The position numbers and the translations under genes were made by a program. The notes below the pieces were generated by a model that made no database searches, had not been told where the DNA came from, and saw nothing but the letters and a program-made list of their open reading frames with translations. This document shows positions 1 to 5,885 of a stretch of 6,016 nucleotides of DNA, piece by piece (position 1 is the stretch's first letter; each line of letters starts with the position of its first letter). Source of the stretch: Bacteroidales bacterium (GTDB lineage: Bacteria; Bacteroidota; Bacteroidia; Bacteroidales; UBA12077); assembly GCA_030156305.1 (NCBI GenBank), contig JASGMZ010000184.1, positions 1 to 6,016 on the forward strand, in the 5' to 3' direction.

Positions 1-631
1 AGAAATTGATGCCCATGGAAAAATATTTGTTCGTCTATCCGGGAATATTATTAAAGATATTGTAAAAACCAAAGAAAATCAGAAAGTTAAAATTATTCCC
101 GTAGGGTTAACGCTGGCATTTCCTCAAGATAAATTTCCTGCTGACTGGAAAGTTGGAGATGAGGTAGAATTAAAAATTAAAGGACTGGAAAATATTATTC
201 ATGCTGTTGAAGCCGGGCCAATGTTGATAGATAATGGGAAAATATGTTTAAATATGGAAATTGAAGGATGGAAAACACAAAATTCGATTAAAACACAAGC
301 AGCTCGATTAGATTATATTGATATGCGCGGGCCAAAAATTGCCGCAGGAATTGATAGTAAAAAGAATCTTGTCATTTTAGCTATTAACGGGCGAATACGT
401 GAGTCGGTTGGTGCTACGCATCTTAATATGGCTGAAATTTTACAAAAGTTTAATATCATTAAAGTCATGGGTTTCGATCCCGGTGGAAGCAGCACGCTGG
501 TAGTTAACGGAGAAACATTGAATATTTCTCCTTATAACAGCCGATACGAAGAAAATGTTTTTTCTCTGCCTCCGCAACCCAGAGCTGTTTCTAACGTTGT
601 AATGGGATATATACAAAATAAAGAAAAATAA
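1..631 (+). CDS. Phosphodiester glycosidase (NAGPA/DUF2233) family protein, C-terminal part, 5' end outside window
   Basis: The frame is open from base 2 to the TAA at 629-631 with no stop, so about 209 C-terminal residues of a longer protein are visible and the ATG at 221 is only an internal methionine. The pattern fits the NAGPA (phosphodiester glycosidase) domain: EAGPMLIDNGK around 209-241, RGPKIAAGID around 326-355 followed by INGR, GATHLNMAEIL around 410-443, the signature GFDPGGSSTLVV around 473-505 (usual form LDGGGSST), and the closing RAVSNVVMGY around 581-610. Characterised relatives cleave phosphodiester-linked sugars, such as the GlcNAc-phosphate cap removed by the human uncovering enzyme; bacterial members are often exported and act on envelope or polysaccharide substrates. 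The substrate here is unknown. The Pro in DPGGS, where Gly is usual, is a small deviation. Any signal peptide would lie upstream of the window. hemW follows after 4 bases, suggesting one transcript. The family call is fairly secure; the function is inferred. Confidence 0.85.
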   Translation, partial: EIDAHGKIFVRLSGNIIKDIVKTKENQKVKIIPVGLTLAFPQDKFPADWKVGDEVELKIKGLENIIHAVEAGPMLIDNGKICLNMEIEGWKTQNSIKTQAARLDYIDMRGPKIAAGIDSKKNLVILAINGRIRESVGATHLNMAEILQKFNIIKVMGFDPGGSSTLVVNGETLNISPYNSRYEENVFSLPPQPRAVSNVVMGYIQNKEK

Positions 632-635
632 ACAG

Positions 636-1763
636 TTGGCAGGTATTTATTTACATATTCCGTTCTGTAAAAGAAAATGTGCGTATTGCGATTTTTTTTC
701 GCTAACTAATGCAAAATATAAAGACAATTTTGTACAAGCCATTCTTCAGGAAATCTCGTTGCAGAAAAATTATCTAAAAAATGAGTGTGTGCAAACTATT
801 TATTTTGGAGGAGGCACACCTTCATTGCTTTCTATTGAACAGTTGGAAGAAATACTAAATGCTTTACATCAAAATTTTACTATTGATAAAAATATTGAAC
901 TAACCCTCGAAAGCAATCCTGAAAATTTAACCCAAACTTTTTTAAATGATTTAAAATCCCTTGGATTTAATCGGTTAAGCATTGGAATACAGTCGTTCAA
1001 CGATGATGATTTAACATTGATGCGCAGAACACATGATGCAGAAACCGCTATTAAATCTATTTATAATGCAAAAAATCAAGGTTTTAAAAATATTTCTGTT
1101 GATTTAATTTATGGACTACCGAATTTAACACAGGAAAAATGGGAAAATAATTTAGAGCAAACTTTTCTGTTAGATGTGCAACATATTTCTGCCTATCATT
1201 TAACCATTGAACCCAAAACTCTTTTTAAAAAGTGGTATGATAAAAATAAAATTCATTTACTAAACGAAGAAAAAAGTTTAGAACAATATCAGCTTTTAGT
1301 CGAAAAAACAACTGCCAACGGATTTTTACATTATGAAATTTCCAATTTTGCCAAAGATGGATTTCTTTCATTACATAACACCAATTATTGGATGGGTGTA
1401 AAGTATTTAGGATTAGGCCCTTCTGCACATTCGTATAATTTAACTTCACGACAGTGGAATATTTCAAACCTGCACGTATATTTATCCGAAATATCAAAAG
1501 GAAATATACCATTCGAAAGGGAAAATTTGTCGTTGCAGGAAAAATATAATGATTTTATTATAACATCCTTTCGAACCATGTGGGGATTAAATTTGGAAAA
1601 ACTTGTTTTAAATTTTGGGTCATCGTATAAAAATTATTTTTTAAAAAAGGTTAAAAAATATTTGGATCAAAAATTTTGTATTCAAAATCATGAACAGATA
1701 AAATTATCCGAAAAAGGAATGTTTATTTCTGATTATATTATGACTGATTTACTTTTTGAATAA
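636..1763 (+). CDS. hemW: HemW-type radical SAM protein (heme chaperone, HemN-like), TTG start
   Basis: A 375-residue protein, the normal HemW length. The N-terminus MAGIYLHIPFCKRKCAYCDF carries the radical SAM cluster motif CxxxCxYC (C11, C15, C18), with Phe at position 20 where true HemN coproporphyrinogen dehydrogenases have a fourth Cys; this favours HemW over HemN. Further marks are YFGGGTPSLL (56-65), ESNPE (92-96), RLSIGIQSF (113-121), RTHDAETAI (131-139), DLIYGLPN (156-163), the HNTNYW block (247-252), GLGPSAHSYN (259-268) and a HemN_C-type region with FIITSFRTMWGL (307-318). HemW proteins bind SAM, a 4Fe-4S cluster and heme, and are thought to deliver heme to target proteins; many are still annotated as oxygen-independent coproporphyrinogen III oxidase. 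The TTG at 636 is chosen because it gives the exact family N-terminus and no ATG is suitably placed. It lies 4 bases after the upstream stop, consistent with coupled expression. The family is nearly certain; the exact role rests on homologues. Confidence 0.95.
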   Translation: MAGIYLHIPFCKRKCAYCDFFSLTNAKYKDNFVQAILQEISLQKNYLKNECVQTIYFGGGTPSLLSIEQLEEILNALHQNFTIDKNIELTLESNPENLTQTFLNDLKSLGFNRLSIGIQSFNDDDLTLMRRTHDAETAIKSIYNAKNQGFKNISVDLIYGLPNLTQEKWENNLEQTFLLDVQHISAYHLTIEPKTLFKKWYDKNKIHLLNEEKSLEQYQLLVEKTTANGFLHYEISNFAKDGFLSLHNTNYWMGVKYLGLGPSAHSYNLTSRQWNISNLHVYLSEISKGNIPFERENLSLQEKYNDFIITSFRTMWGLNLEKLVLNFGSSYKNYFLKKVKKYLDQKFCIQNHEQIKLSEKGMFISDYIMTDLLFE

Positions 1764-1771
1764 AAAGATTT

Positions 1772-2113
1772 ATGATATCAACAGGAAAATTGTTTGAAGG
1801 CCAGGAATTTTTTTGTTTATTATTTGAATTATCGAATGATCCAATTTTAACATTCAAAGATTTTCTTTTTGTAGATTGCAATAAGGCTACTTTAACATTA
1901 TTAGGTTTTTCGCCTAAAGAAGAGTTTGAAACAGCAATAGATGAAGTATTGGCACCAGAATATCAGTCCGATGGAGAAAAATCATCAGAAAAAGTAAAAA
2001 CCATGATGAATGAAGCTTACCAAAAGGGCCATCATCGATTCAAATGGGTACATTTAAATAAAAAGAAAGAAGAGGTATATGTTGATGTAACATTAACTCA
2101 AATACCTTATTAG
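1772..2113 (+). CDS. PAS-domain ORF, surviving 5' piece of a broken sensor kinase gene
   Basis: A 113-residue ORF made almost entirely of one PAS sensor domain: LFELSNDPIL (17-26), DCNKATLTLLGF (35-46), LAPEYQSDG (60-68), HHRFKWVHLNKKKEE (87-101) and VDVTLTQIP (104-112), a pattern common at the front of Bacteroidota multi-PAS histidine kinases. The last PAS strand and the linker are missing from the ORF, but they are readable in the same frame just after the stop (YLFAIWRDMSKQKK at 2123-2164). The TAG at 2111 and TAA at 2117 are therefore premature stops in a formerly longer gene rather than a natural end. The ATG lies 8 bases after the hemW stop, so it may still be transcribed with hemW. No signal peptide or membrane segment is visible. 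A free PAS peptide without an output domain could not signal by phosphotransfer, so it is probably non-functional, although stable expression cannot be ruled out. Confidence 0.75.
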   Translation: MISTGKLFEGQEFFCLLFELSNDPILTFKDFLFVDCNKATLTLLGFSPKEEFETAIDEVLAPEYQSDGEKSSEKVKTMMNEAYQKGHHRFKWVHLNKKKEEVYVDVTLTQIPY

Positions 2114-2465
2114 GAGTAAAATTACCTTTTTGCTATTTGGCGCGATATGTCAAAACAAAAGAAATATAAAAAAATCTGTAAGAAAGCGAAAAATTGTATA
2201 GTACCTTATTTGAACAGGCAGCCGATGGTATTTTAGTAGGAATAAATAAGGGTGAAATCATCGATGCTAATAAAAGTGCCTGTAAATTAACAAGCTATAT
2301 CTAAATTAACAAGCTATATCAGAAATGAAATGAGTTAATTGGCGAAAATATAAAACGGGTATGCCTGAAGACATGAAAAAAATGTTAGAAGCAGGGGCGC
2401 GTAATTATATTATAAAGGAAGAAATTAACCCCGAAGCCCTATAAAAATGTTTTACAAACAGGTAA
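2114..2465 (+). pseudogene. Decayed remainder of PAS/receiver hybrid sensor kinase
   Basis: This continues the PAS ORF at 1772. In the same frame, 2120-2164 reads NYLFAIWRDMSKQKK, the end of the first PAS domain. The reading then moves to another frame for a second PAS domain at 2182-2301 (SEKLYSTLFEQAADGIL, then INKGEIIDANKSACKL), which hits a TAA at 2302 created by a 19-bp tandem duplication. ELIGENIK at 2332-2355, in a further shifted register, is the expected continuation of that PAS helix. Immediately after, from 2355 in yet another frame, comes TGMPEDMKKMLEAGARNYIIK and then INPEAL, resembling the end of a receiver domain (the GAxxYIxK motif with its conserved Lys), with a further stop at 2442 and the last one at 2463-2465. 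The HisKA and HATPase parts and the receiver's acidic pair and phospho-Asp are absent, implying a large internal deletion near 2353-2360. The receiver-like tail could instead come from a separate neighbouring regulator gene joined by the deletion. Confidence 0.85.
2283..2320 (+). repeat. 19-bp perfect tandem duplication inside the pseudogene
   Basis: The 19-mer taaattaacaagctatatc occurs at 2283-2301 and again, identically, at 2302-2320. As 19 is not a multiple of three, the second copy shifts the frame and places a TAA directly after ...KLTSYI of the second PAS domain. The perfect identity suggests a recent slippage or repair event compared with the other lesions around it. Confidence 0.9.
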
Positions 2466-2487
2466 AATAAGACCCTTTATTTTTTTG
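2464..2487. terminator. Possible weak bidirectional terminator between convergent genes
   Basis: AAAATAA (2464-2470) and TTATTTT (2477-2483) can pair as a 7-bp stem with a 6-base loop, followed by T-rich DNA on the + strand and preceded by A-rich DNA that gives a U-run on the minus strand. It lies exactly between the pseudogene end and the stop of the glycosyltransferase gene. The stem is only A-T pairs, so the call is tentative. Confidence 0.25.
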
Positions 2488-3763
2488 TTGCTAACTTAAT
2501 TAGCTCTGATAATTTTTCTTCAAGCGTATCGTAAGAAAAATATTTTTTCCCTAACTGAAAATTATATTCGCCAATTTCTTTATTTAATTGATCATTGAAA
2601 ATTATTTCCTCCATTTCCTTTAGTGCTTTATCAGTAATTTGATTATCTTCAAGCATAACGGTTTTAAATCCTTTGCTTCCAATATCTGGCCAATATACGG
2701 GTTTATAGTTATTAACAAATATTGGTTTTTTGGCTAATACTGCTTCGACAAAAGCATTACCAAAACCCTCATAGGTACTAAAATAGGTACAAGCCCGAGC
2801 GTGAGCATAAGCATCCGATAAGGTATAGCTTTTATCATTTACCGAACCGGCAAATCCTTTAGTAGAAAAGCTATGATAAGCAAAATGCACTTGTTTACTA
2901 ATTTTAAGTTGATGAATTAAATCTACCAGTTCCATATAATATTCACTTCCGGCATCATCGGCATAATTACCGGTAATAATAAGTTTGATTTTTGGATTGT
3001 TTAATAAATGAATGAGCTTAATTGCCGTTTCGATACCTTTACGGCGAACAATCCGGGTAATCTGAAATAATAAGATATCATCATCATTAAGCCCTAAATC
3101 TTTACGTAAATTTTTATTATGTTCTGTTATTTCACCAAAAGGTTTGTCAAAGTCCATAACGTTAGGAACAACAATAGCATCGCGATTATACTTTTCTTTT
3201 AATGTTTGTTGAGCATGTAGGTTAATTACTGCATGAAAACTATTTGGTAATTGTAAAGGGAAAGTATCTTTTACAATTTGATTAATTTTTTTGTGCGGAG
3301 AAACATATCTGTTGCCCCTTTCCCAGGCAAAATCATGATCGTGAGTTATGGTAGGTATCTGTAATTTTTCAACAGCTTTTTTTATGGCTAATCCCATTGA
3401 AATGTGGGATGGCAAGGATGATGCATTTTCTGATATCAATAATTGAATATTGTGTGTTTTTACCCAGTCAATGATTTTACGTTCAATAACATTTGCATAT
3501 AAAAGTAAATGTTCAATTAACTCATCTTCATCGTAATCGGGGTTAAAAAAGGCTTTTTTCTGTTCCCAGTAACTTTCGGGGGAAAAAAAAGACATTTCCT
3601 GAACACGGGTTTCATGTTGACAGTCAATTTTTCTTCCTTCAAACTGGCCGGAAATAATAAAAATTTCATGGCCCATACGTTGCAATACTTCAATCCATTT
3701 TTCGGTTTCCAAAGCAACACCGTCAACACCTCCAATACGGCCTATTATGATTCCTATTTTCAT
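2477..3763 (-). CDS. Glycosyltransferase family 4 (GT-B fold)
   Basis: A 428-residue cytosolic protein with the two Rossmann-like halves of a GT-B enzyme. The N-terminal half starts MKIGIIIGRIGGVDGVALET, with a glycine-rich loop (8-15) and a following helix for the acceptor side; it also holds an aromatic/His-rich stretch HDHDFAWERGNRY (141-153). The linker VVPNVMDF (198-205) leads into the nucleotide-sugar half (Glycos_transf_1): ITRIVRRKGIETAI (235-248) with the conserved Arg and Lys, LIITG (261-265), and the E-x7-E type signature YEGFGNAFVEAV (331-342) with E332 and E340. Such enzymes are retaining and transfer sugars from an activated donor to glycans, lipids or small molecules. Neither donor nor acceptor can be read from the sequence. 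There is no membrane segment or signal peptide. No sugar-biosynthesis or polysaccharide genes flank it, so it seems a stand-alone gene, divergent from the rhodanese gene with an 82-bp gap. The family is secure, the specificity unknown. Confidence 0.92.
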   Translation of the reverse strand: MKIGIIIGRIGGVDGVALETEKWIEVLQRMGHEIFIISGQFEGRKIDCQHETRVQEMSFFSPESYWEQKKAFFNPDYDEDELIEHLLLYANVIERKIIDWVKTHNIQLLISENASSLPSHISMGLAIKKAVEKLQIPTITHDHDFAWERGNRYVSPHKKINQIVKDTFPLQLPNSFHAVINLHAQQTLKEKYNRDAIVVPNVMDFDKPFGEITEHNKNLRKDLGLNDDDILLFQITRIVRRKGIETAIKLIHLLNNPKIKLIITGNYADDAGSEYYMELVDLIHQLKISKQVHFAYHSFSTKGFAGSVNDKSYTLSDAYAHARACTYFSTYEGFGNAFVEAVLAKKPIFVNNYKPVYWPDIGSKGFKTVMLEDNQITDKALKEMEEIIFNDQLNKEIGEYNFQLGKKYFSYDTLEEKLSELIKLATKK

Positions 3764-3812
3764 GGGTTATTCGTTTTAATTTTGTAAATATGAATATTTT
3801 ATAATAATCGTT

Positions 3813-3820
3813 TACCTTTG
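3813..3820 (+). promoter_or_regulatory. Bacteroidota-type -7 promoter box for the rhodanese/porin pair
   Basis: TACCTTTG at 3813-3820 matches the Bacteroidota consensus TAnnTTTG exactly and lies 25 bases before the ATG at 3846, in the gap between divergent genes. The matching -33 TTTG is not at the usual spacing (nearest at 3781-3784, 28 bases upstream instead of about 20), so the upstream element is weak. No equally good box was seen on the minus strand for the glycosyltransferase gene. Confidence 0.55.
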
Positions 3821-3845
3821 CAATAGCGCAATAAAAATACAAGTT

Positions 3846-4274
3846 ATGAAGAAAATTTTTATTTTTTTCATCCTTTTTTTAACTATATTTATTAATTATA
3901 CCCAAAATGCGAAAAACAATTGTTATACCAATCTTGATGCTGATGAATTTTATATAGCCATAAATACTAAGGAAATATTTTTAATTGATGTACGATTATT
4001 TAGGGAATATAGAAAAAACAGGATAGAAGGAGCTTTGCTGGCTGCAAATAAAGAATCTCTCATCTCATTATGCGAAAAATTAGACCGCAACATGCCAATT
4101 TATCTTTATTGCGAAGATGGAGGCCGGAGTAAAACGGCTGCCGTAATTTTATGTAATGAAATGGGGTTTAAAAACATTTATAATTTAAAGGGAGGGCTCC
4201 GTAAATGGATTAAAAAATACCCGTTAGATGAATCAAAAATTAATAAAGAGTCTGAAAATTTATCGGTTAATTAA
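3846..4274 (+). CDS. Exported single-domain rhodanese-like protein
   Basis: A 142-residue protein with an N-terminal hydrophobic signal sequence (KK followed by IFIFFILFLTIFI, residues 2-16), so probably periplasmic; C26 does not lie in a lipobox, arguing against a lipoprotein. The rest is one rhodanese domain: LIDVRLFREY (46-55) corresponds to the DVR.EY motif, RIEGALLAAN (59-68) to the usual HIPGAxN, and the active-site loop is CEDGGRS (89-95) with catalytic Cys89 in the CxxGxR[ST] form, followed by the GGLRKW motif (116-121). The family moves sulfane sulfur through a Cys-persulfide, for example from thiosulfate to thiols; an exported form may act in periplasmic sulfur or redox chemistry. 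The intact catalytic loop suggests an active enzyme. The usual His in HIPGA is not present. The next gene starts 27 bases downstream on the same strand, so the two probably share the promoter at 3813. Confidence 0.9.
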   Translation: MKKIFIFFILFLTIFINYTQNAKNNCYTNLDADEFYIAINTKEIFLIDVRLFREYRKNRIEGALLAANKESLISLCEKLDRNMPIYLYCEDGGRSKTAAVILCNEMGFKNIYNLKGGLRKWIKKYPLDESKINKESENLSVN

Positions 4275-4301
4275 TAGATAACAAAAAAATATATTCCTGA
4301 G

Positions 4302-5051
4302 ATGTTGAAAAATATCGTTTTATTACAACTTATAATTTTGTCTATAACAACTGTTTATGCCCAGGAAATAGAAAAAGGCCTTAGCTTTTCGCTGAAAAGC
4401 GGAATAACATTTGCCAATATGTATGGCCCAGATGTTCCCAGTGAAACCTTTTTAAATAGTACAACCCCTGAAACTTTTTATGCCAATCATCCGGCAAGTG
4501 ATGACTTTAAAACGGGCTTCAATTTGGGTATTATAGCTGATTTCCGCATAAACCGTTTTTTATCCATAGGTTTAGGAGCAAGTTATATTCAAAAGGGAGC
4601 GCAAATTAACGCAACAGAGTCATGGAATTCTTCTTTGCAATTGTACGAAAGCGTTAAGGGAGAAATTTATTGGAATCAAAATTTTTGGACCCTTGAAATG
4701 CCCATTACTCTTTATATTCCTTTAAAAAGTAGTGATTTTTATATACAAGCGGGCTTTTTCAAAGGATTTTTGATAAAATCGGAAGAGACAGGAGATATTA
4801 GTATCTCCGGAAGTGATTATGAATATACGAGAGATAGACATGCAAATGAAACTGAACCTGGATTTTTCGTTGGGTGTGGTTATTTATATCCGTTTAAGAA
4901 CGGAGGAAATATATTTGCCGAAGTGTTGTGGAGTAGGAGTATCATTCAATCGCCCGGAAGCGATATGATACCGAATCCTCAATATTATTATAATCAAACG
5001 GTTAGTATTAACTTCGGATACAGATATTATATTAGAAATGGCGATAAATAG
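4302..5051 (+). CDS. PorT-like outer membrane beta-barrel protein
   Basis: A 249-residue protein with a clear Sec signal peptide, cleaved probably after ...TTVYA (position 20) before QE. The mature part alternates short amphipathic strands and loops as in small Bacteroidota outer-membrane barrels (OMP_b-brl_2/PorT type): GLSFSLKSGITFANMY (26-41), TGFNLGIIADFRIN (71-84), FLSIGLGASYIQKGAQI (86-102), the characteristic WTLEMPITLYIPLK (129-142) followed by FYIQAGFFKGFLI (146-158), and a final aromatic strand SINFGYRYYI (235-244). Length and order fit an 8- to 10-strand barrel. These proteins sit in the outer membrane; PorT itself belongs to type IX secretion, but the general family has many members of unknown role, and nothing here identifies this one as PorT proper. 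It follows the rhodanese gene by 27 bases and lacks its own evident promoter. The barrel call is strong, the function open. Confidence 0.87.
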   Translation: MLKNIVLLQLIILSITTVYAQEIEKGLSFSLKSGITFANMYGPDVPSETFLNSTTPETFYANHPASDDFKTGFNLGIIADFRINRFLSIGLGASYIQKGAQINATESWNSSLQLYESVKGEIYWNQNFWTLEMPITLYIPLKSSDFYIQAGFFKGFLIKSEETGDISISGSDYEYTRDRHANETEPGFFVGCGYLYPFKNGGNIFAEVLWSRSIIQSPGSDMIPNPQYYYNQTVSINFGYRYYIRNGDK

Positions 5052-5052
5052 G

Positions 5053-5073
5053 AATTAGCTGTTTGCTATTTTT
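5053..5073 (+). terminator. Possible weak intrinsic terminator after the barrel gene
   Basis: TAGC (5056-5059) pairs with GCTA (5065-5068) around a 5-base loop and is followed by TTTTT (5069-5073), just after the TAG of the barrel gene and overlapping the stop of the convergent lapA-like gene. The stem is short (4 bp, with flanking A-T pairs), so this is tentative. Confidence 0.3.
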
Positions 5074-5413
5074 CTGTGTCCGAATTCATTTCTTTTTTAT
5101 TTTCTGCTTCTTCTTTTTCGCGGGCTTTTTGGTTTAAACCATATTCTTTTTTATAATCAGCTAAAATAGTATTCAATTTTTCCACTTCTTTTTTATTATC
5201 CGATAATTTTTTCTTTTGTTTTAAAATAGAAGGATAAGAAAAAATTACACCTAAAATAACCCCAATAATAATGGTTACCAGAAGAATTAACGAAAGAGAA
5301 CCTTTTACCGGATCGCCCCATAGAAAATAGAGAGCAACTTCAGCATCGTTTCTTAAAGCAAAAATAACCAGTATAAGTGCTAATAATAACCCAATAATTA
5401 ATGATCGTCGCAT
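5066..5413 (-). CDS. LapA-domain (DUF1049) inner membrane protein
   Basis: A 115-residue protein with two membrane segments, about residues 4-20 and 39-59, and a cytoplasmic charged tail (64-115) rich in Lys and Glu that is likely a coiled coil. The family signature is clear: FALRNDAEVALYFLWG (18-33) matches the F-x-x-x-N-x-x-x-V pattern after the first helix, and the second helix ends in GVILGVIFS (51-59). In E. coli, LapA works with LapB in controlling lipopolysaccharide synthesis through LpxC turnover; no lapB-like neighbour is visible here, so the role is carried over only at family level. The gene starts 12 bases after the stop of the truncated receiver gene on the same strand and ends 14 bases from the convergent barrel gene. 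The 5' region shows only an imperfect -7-like box (TACATTTA on the minus strand). The length is normal for the family. Confidence 0.88.
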   Translation of the reverse strand: MRRSLIIGLLLALILVIFALRNDAEVALYFLWGDPVKGSLSLILLVTIIIGVILGVIFSYPSILKQKKKLSDNKKEVEKLNTILADYKKEYGLNQKAREKEEAENKKEMNSDTEK

Positions 5414-5425
5414 AGCCTTGTATTT

Positions 5426-5664
5426 TTATTTGTAAATGTAGTGATTTATTTTTTCAAACAAAACATTTTTTTTTAATGGTTTGGCCACATAATCATCACA
5501 ACCATTTTTTAGGCAGATGTCACAATCGTTGTATAAAGCATAAGCTGTTTGTGCTATTACCGGAATATCTGGATTAATCGCTTTAATTTTTTGAGTCGTT
5601 TCCAATCCATCCATTTGTGGTAGCTGGATGTCCATTAGTACTATTTGTATTGTTTGATCTTGTT
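5426..5664 (-). pseudogene. 5'-truncated response-regulator receiver domain
   Basis: This is the C-terminal two thirds of a receiver (REC) domain. From 5635 downwards the frame reads MDIQLPQMDG, in which Asp2 is the phosphoacceptor, then VIAQTAYAL with the switch Thr (residue 30), and GCDDYVAKPLKK with the conserved Lys52-Pro53, ending in HYIYK and TAA. The homology does not begin at that ATG: codons before it still read TIQIVL, the normal beta-3 strand leading into LMDIQ, so the ATG at 5635 is internal. Going further upstream, the frame runs into the inverted-repeat end at about 5664 and meets a TAG at 5669-5671. The acidic pair, first strand and first helix of the domain are therefore missing, as is anything that stood before it. 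The style (IAQTAYAL, DYVAKP) is typical of receivers at the C-terminus of Bacteroidota hybrid kinases. A truncated receiver should not fold or be phosphorylated. Confidence 0.85.
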
Positions 5665-5783
5665 GGCTCTATTTAATAAAGTTGGTGTTAAAAAAATTTG
5701 TTATTCTCAAATATATGAAAAAGACTTCACTACATTATGATTCCAATACTGACCATTCCATGTATTTTTGGTTTAATAGAGCC
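5665..5783. mobile_element. 119-bp candidate MITE or IS remnant with terminal inverted repeats
   Basis: TTGGCTCTATT at 5663-5673 and AATAGAGCCAA at 5775-5785 are perfect 11-bp inverted repeats (13 of 14 if extended inwards). If the ends are taken as GG...CC, they bound a 119-bp segment with no coding potential. The left end coincides with the point where the receiver gene loses its homology. Ends starting GGCTCT occur in several IS families, but no family can be assigned from this alone. No matching target-site duplication is visible (left flank ...GATCTTGTT, right flank AATATAATT...), so this may be a deletion derivative or a chance structure rather than a simple insertion. Confidence 0.5.
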
Positions 5784-5803
5784 AATATAATTAAATGATA
5801 AAT

Positions 5804-5885
5804 AAATATCAAATGAAAAATGATAAAGTTATTTTTTCTTTGTAACCGTACTGTTTTGTTGACTTAACTTTTTCATTTGATATTT
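5804..5885. repeat. 17-bp perfect inverted repeat with 48-bp spacer
   Basis: AAATATCAAATGAAAAA at 5804-5820 is the exact reverse complement of 5869-5885. A transcript could form a long A-U rich hairpin with a 48-base loop. It lies in non-coding DNA just beyond the candidate element. The right arm overlaps a heptamer array, so the arms may be two oppositely oriented copies of the same repeat family. Confidence 0.7.

Noticed and set aside
1225..1579. Minus-strand open frames opposite hemW
   Set aside because: The plus strand carries conserved HemW motifs across this stretch; the opposite frames are shadows of that gene.
2283..2320. Direct repeat as a possible CRISPR array
   Set aside because: Only two copies, directly adjacent with no spacer, inside a coding remnant.
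3517..3735. Open frame on the minus strand within the glycosyltransferase gene
   Set aside because: It overlaps the strongly supported family-4 gene in another frame and shows no protein-family pattern.
3846..3925. Rhodanese protein as a lipoprotein with Cys26
   Set aside because: The residues before Cys26 (AKNN) do not form a lipobox, and the Cys lies too far after the hydrophobic stretch.
5430..5440. TACATTTA on the minus strand as the promoter of the LapA-domain gene
   Set aside because: It misses the final G of the consensus and has no clear -33 partner, and it lies inside the end of the receiver remnant.
5426..5635. A small functional stand-alone response regulator starting at the ATG at 5635
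   Set aside because: The methionine is the one normally preceding the phospho-Asp inside a receiver; the preceding beta strand is still encoded upstream and the acidic pair is lost.
5763..5770. TATTTTTG as a second -7 promoter box, pointing right out of the candidate element
   Set aside because: It fits TAnnTTTG, but no -33 element lies at the right spacing and no gene follows within the window; chance is likely in such AT-rich DNA.
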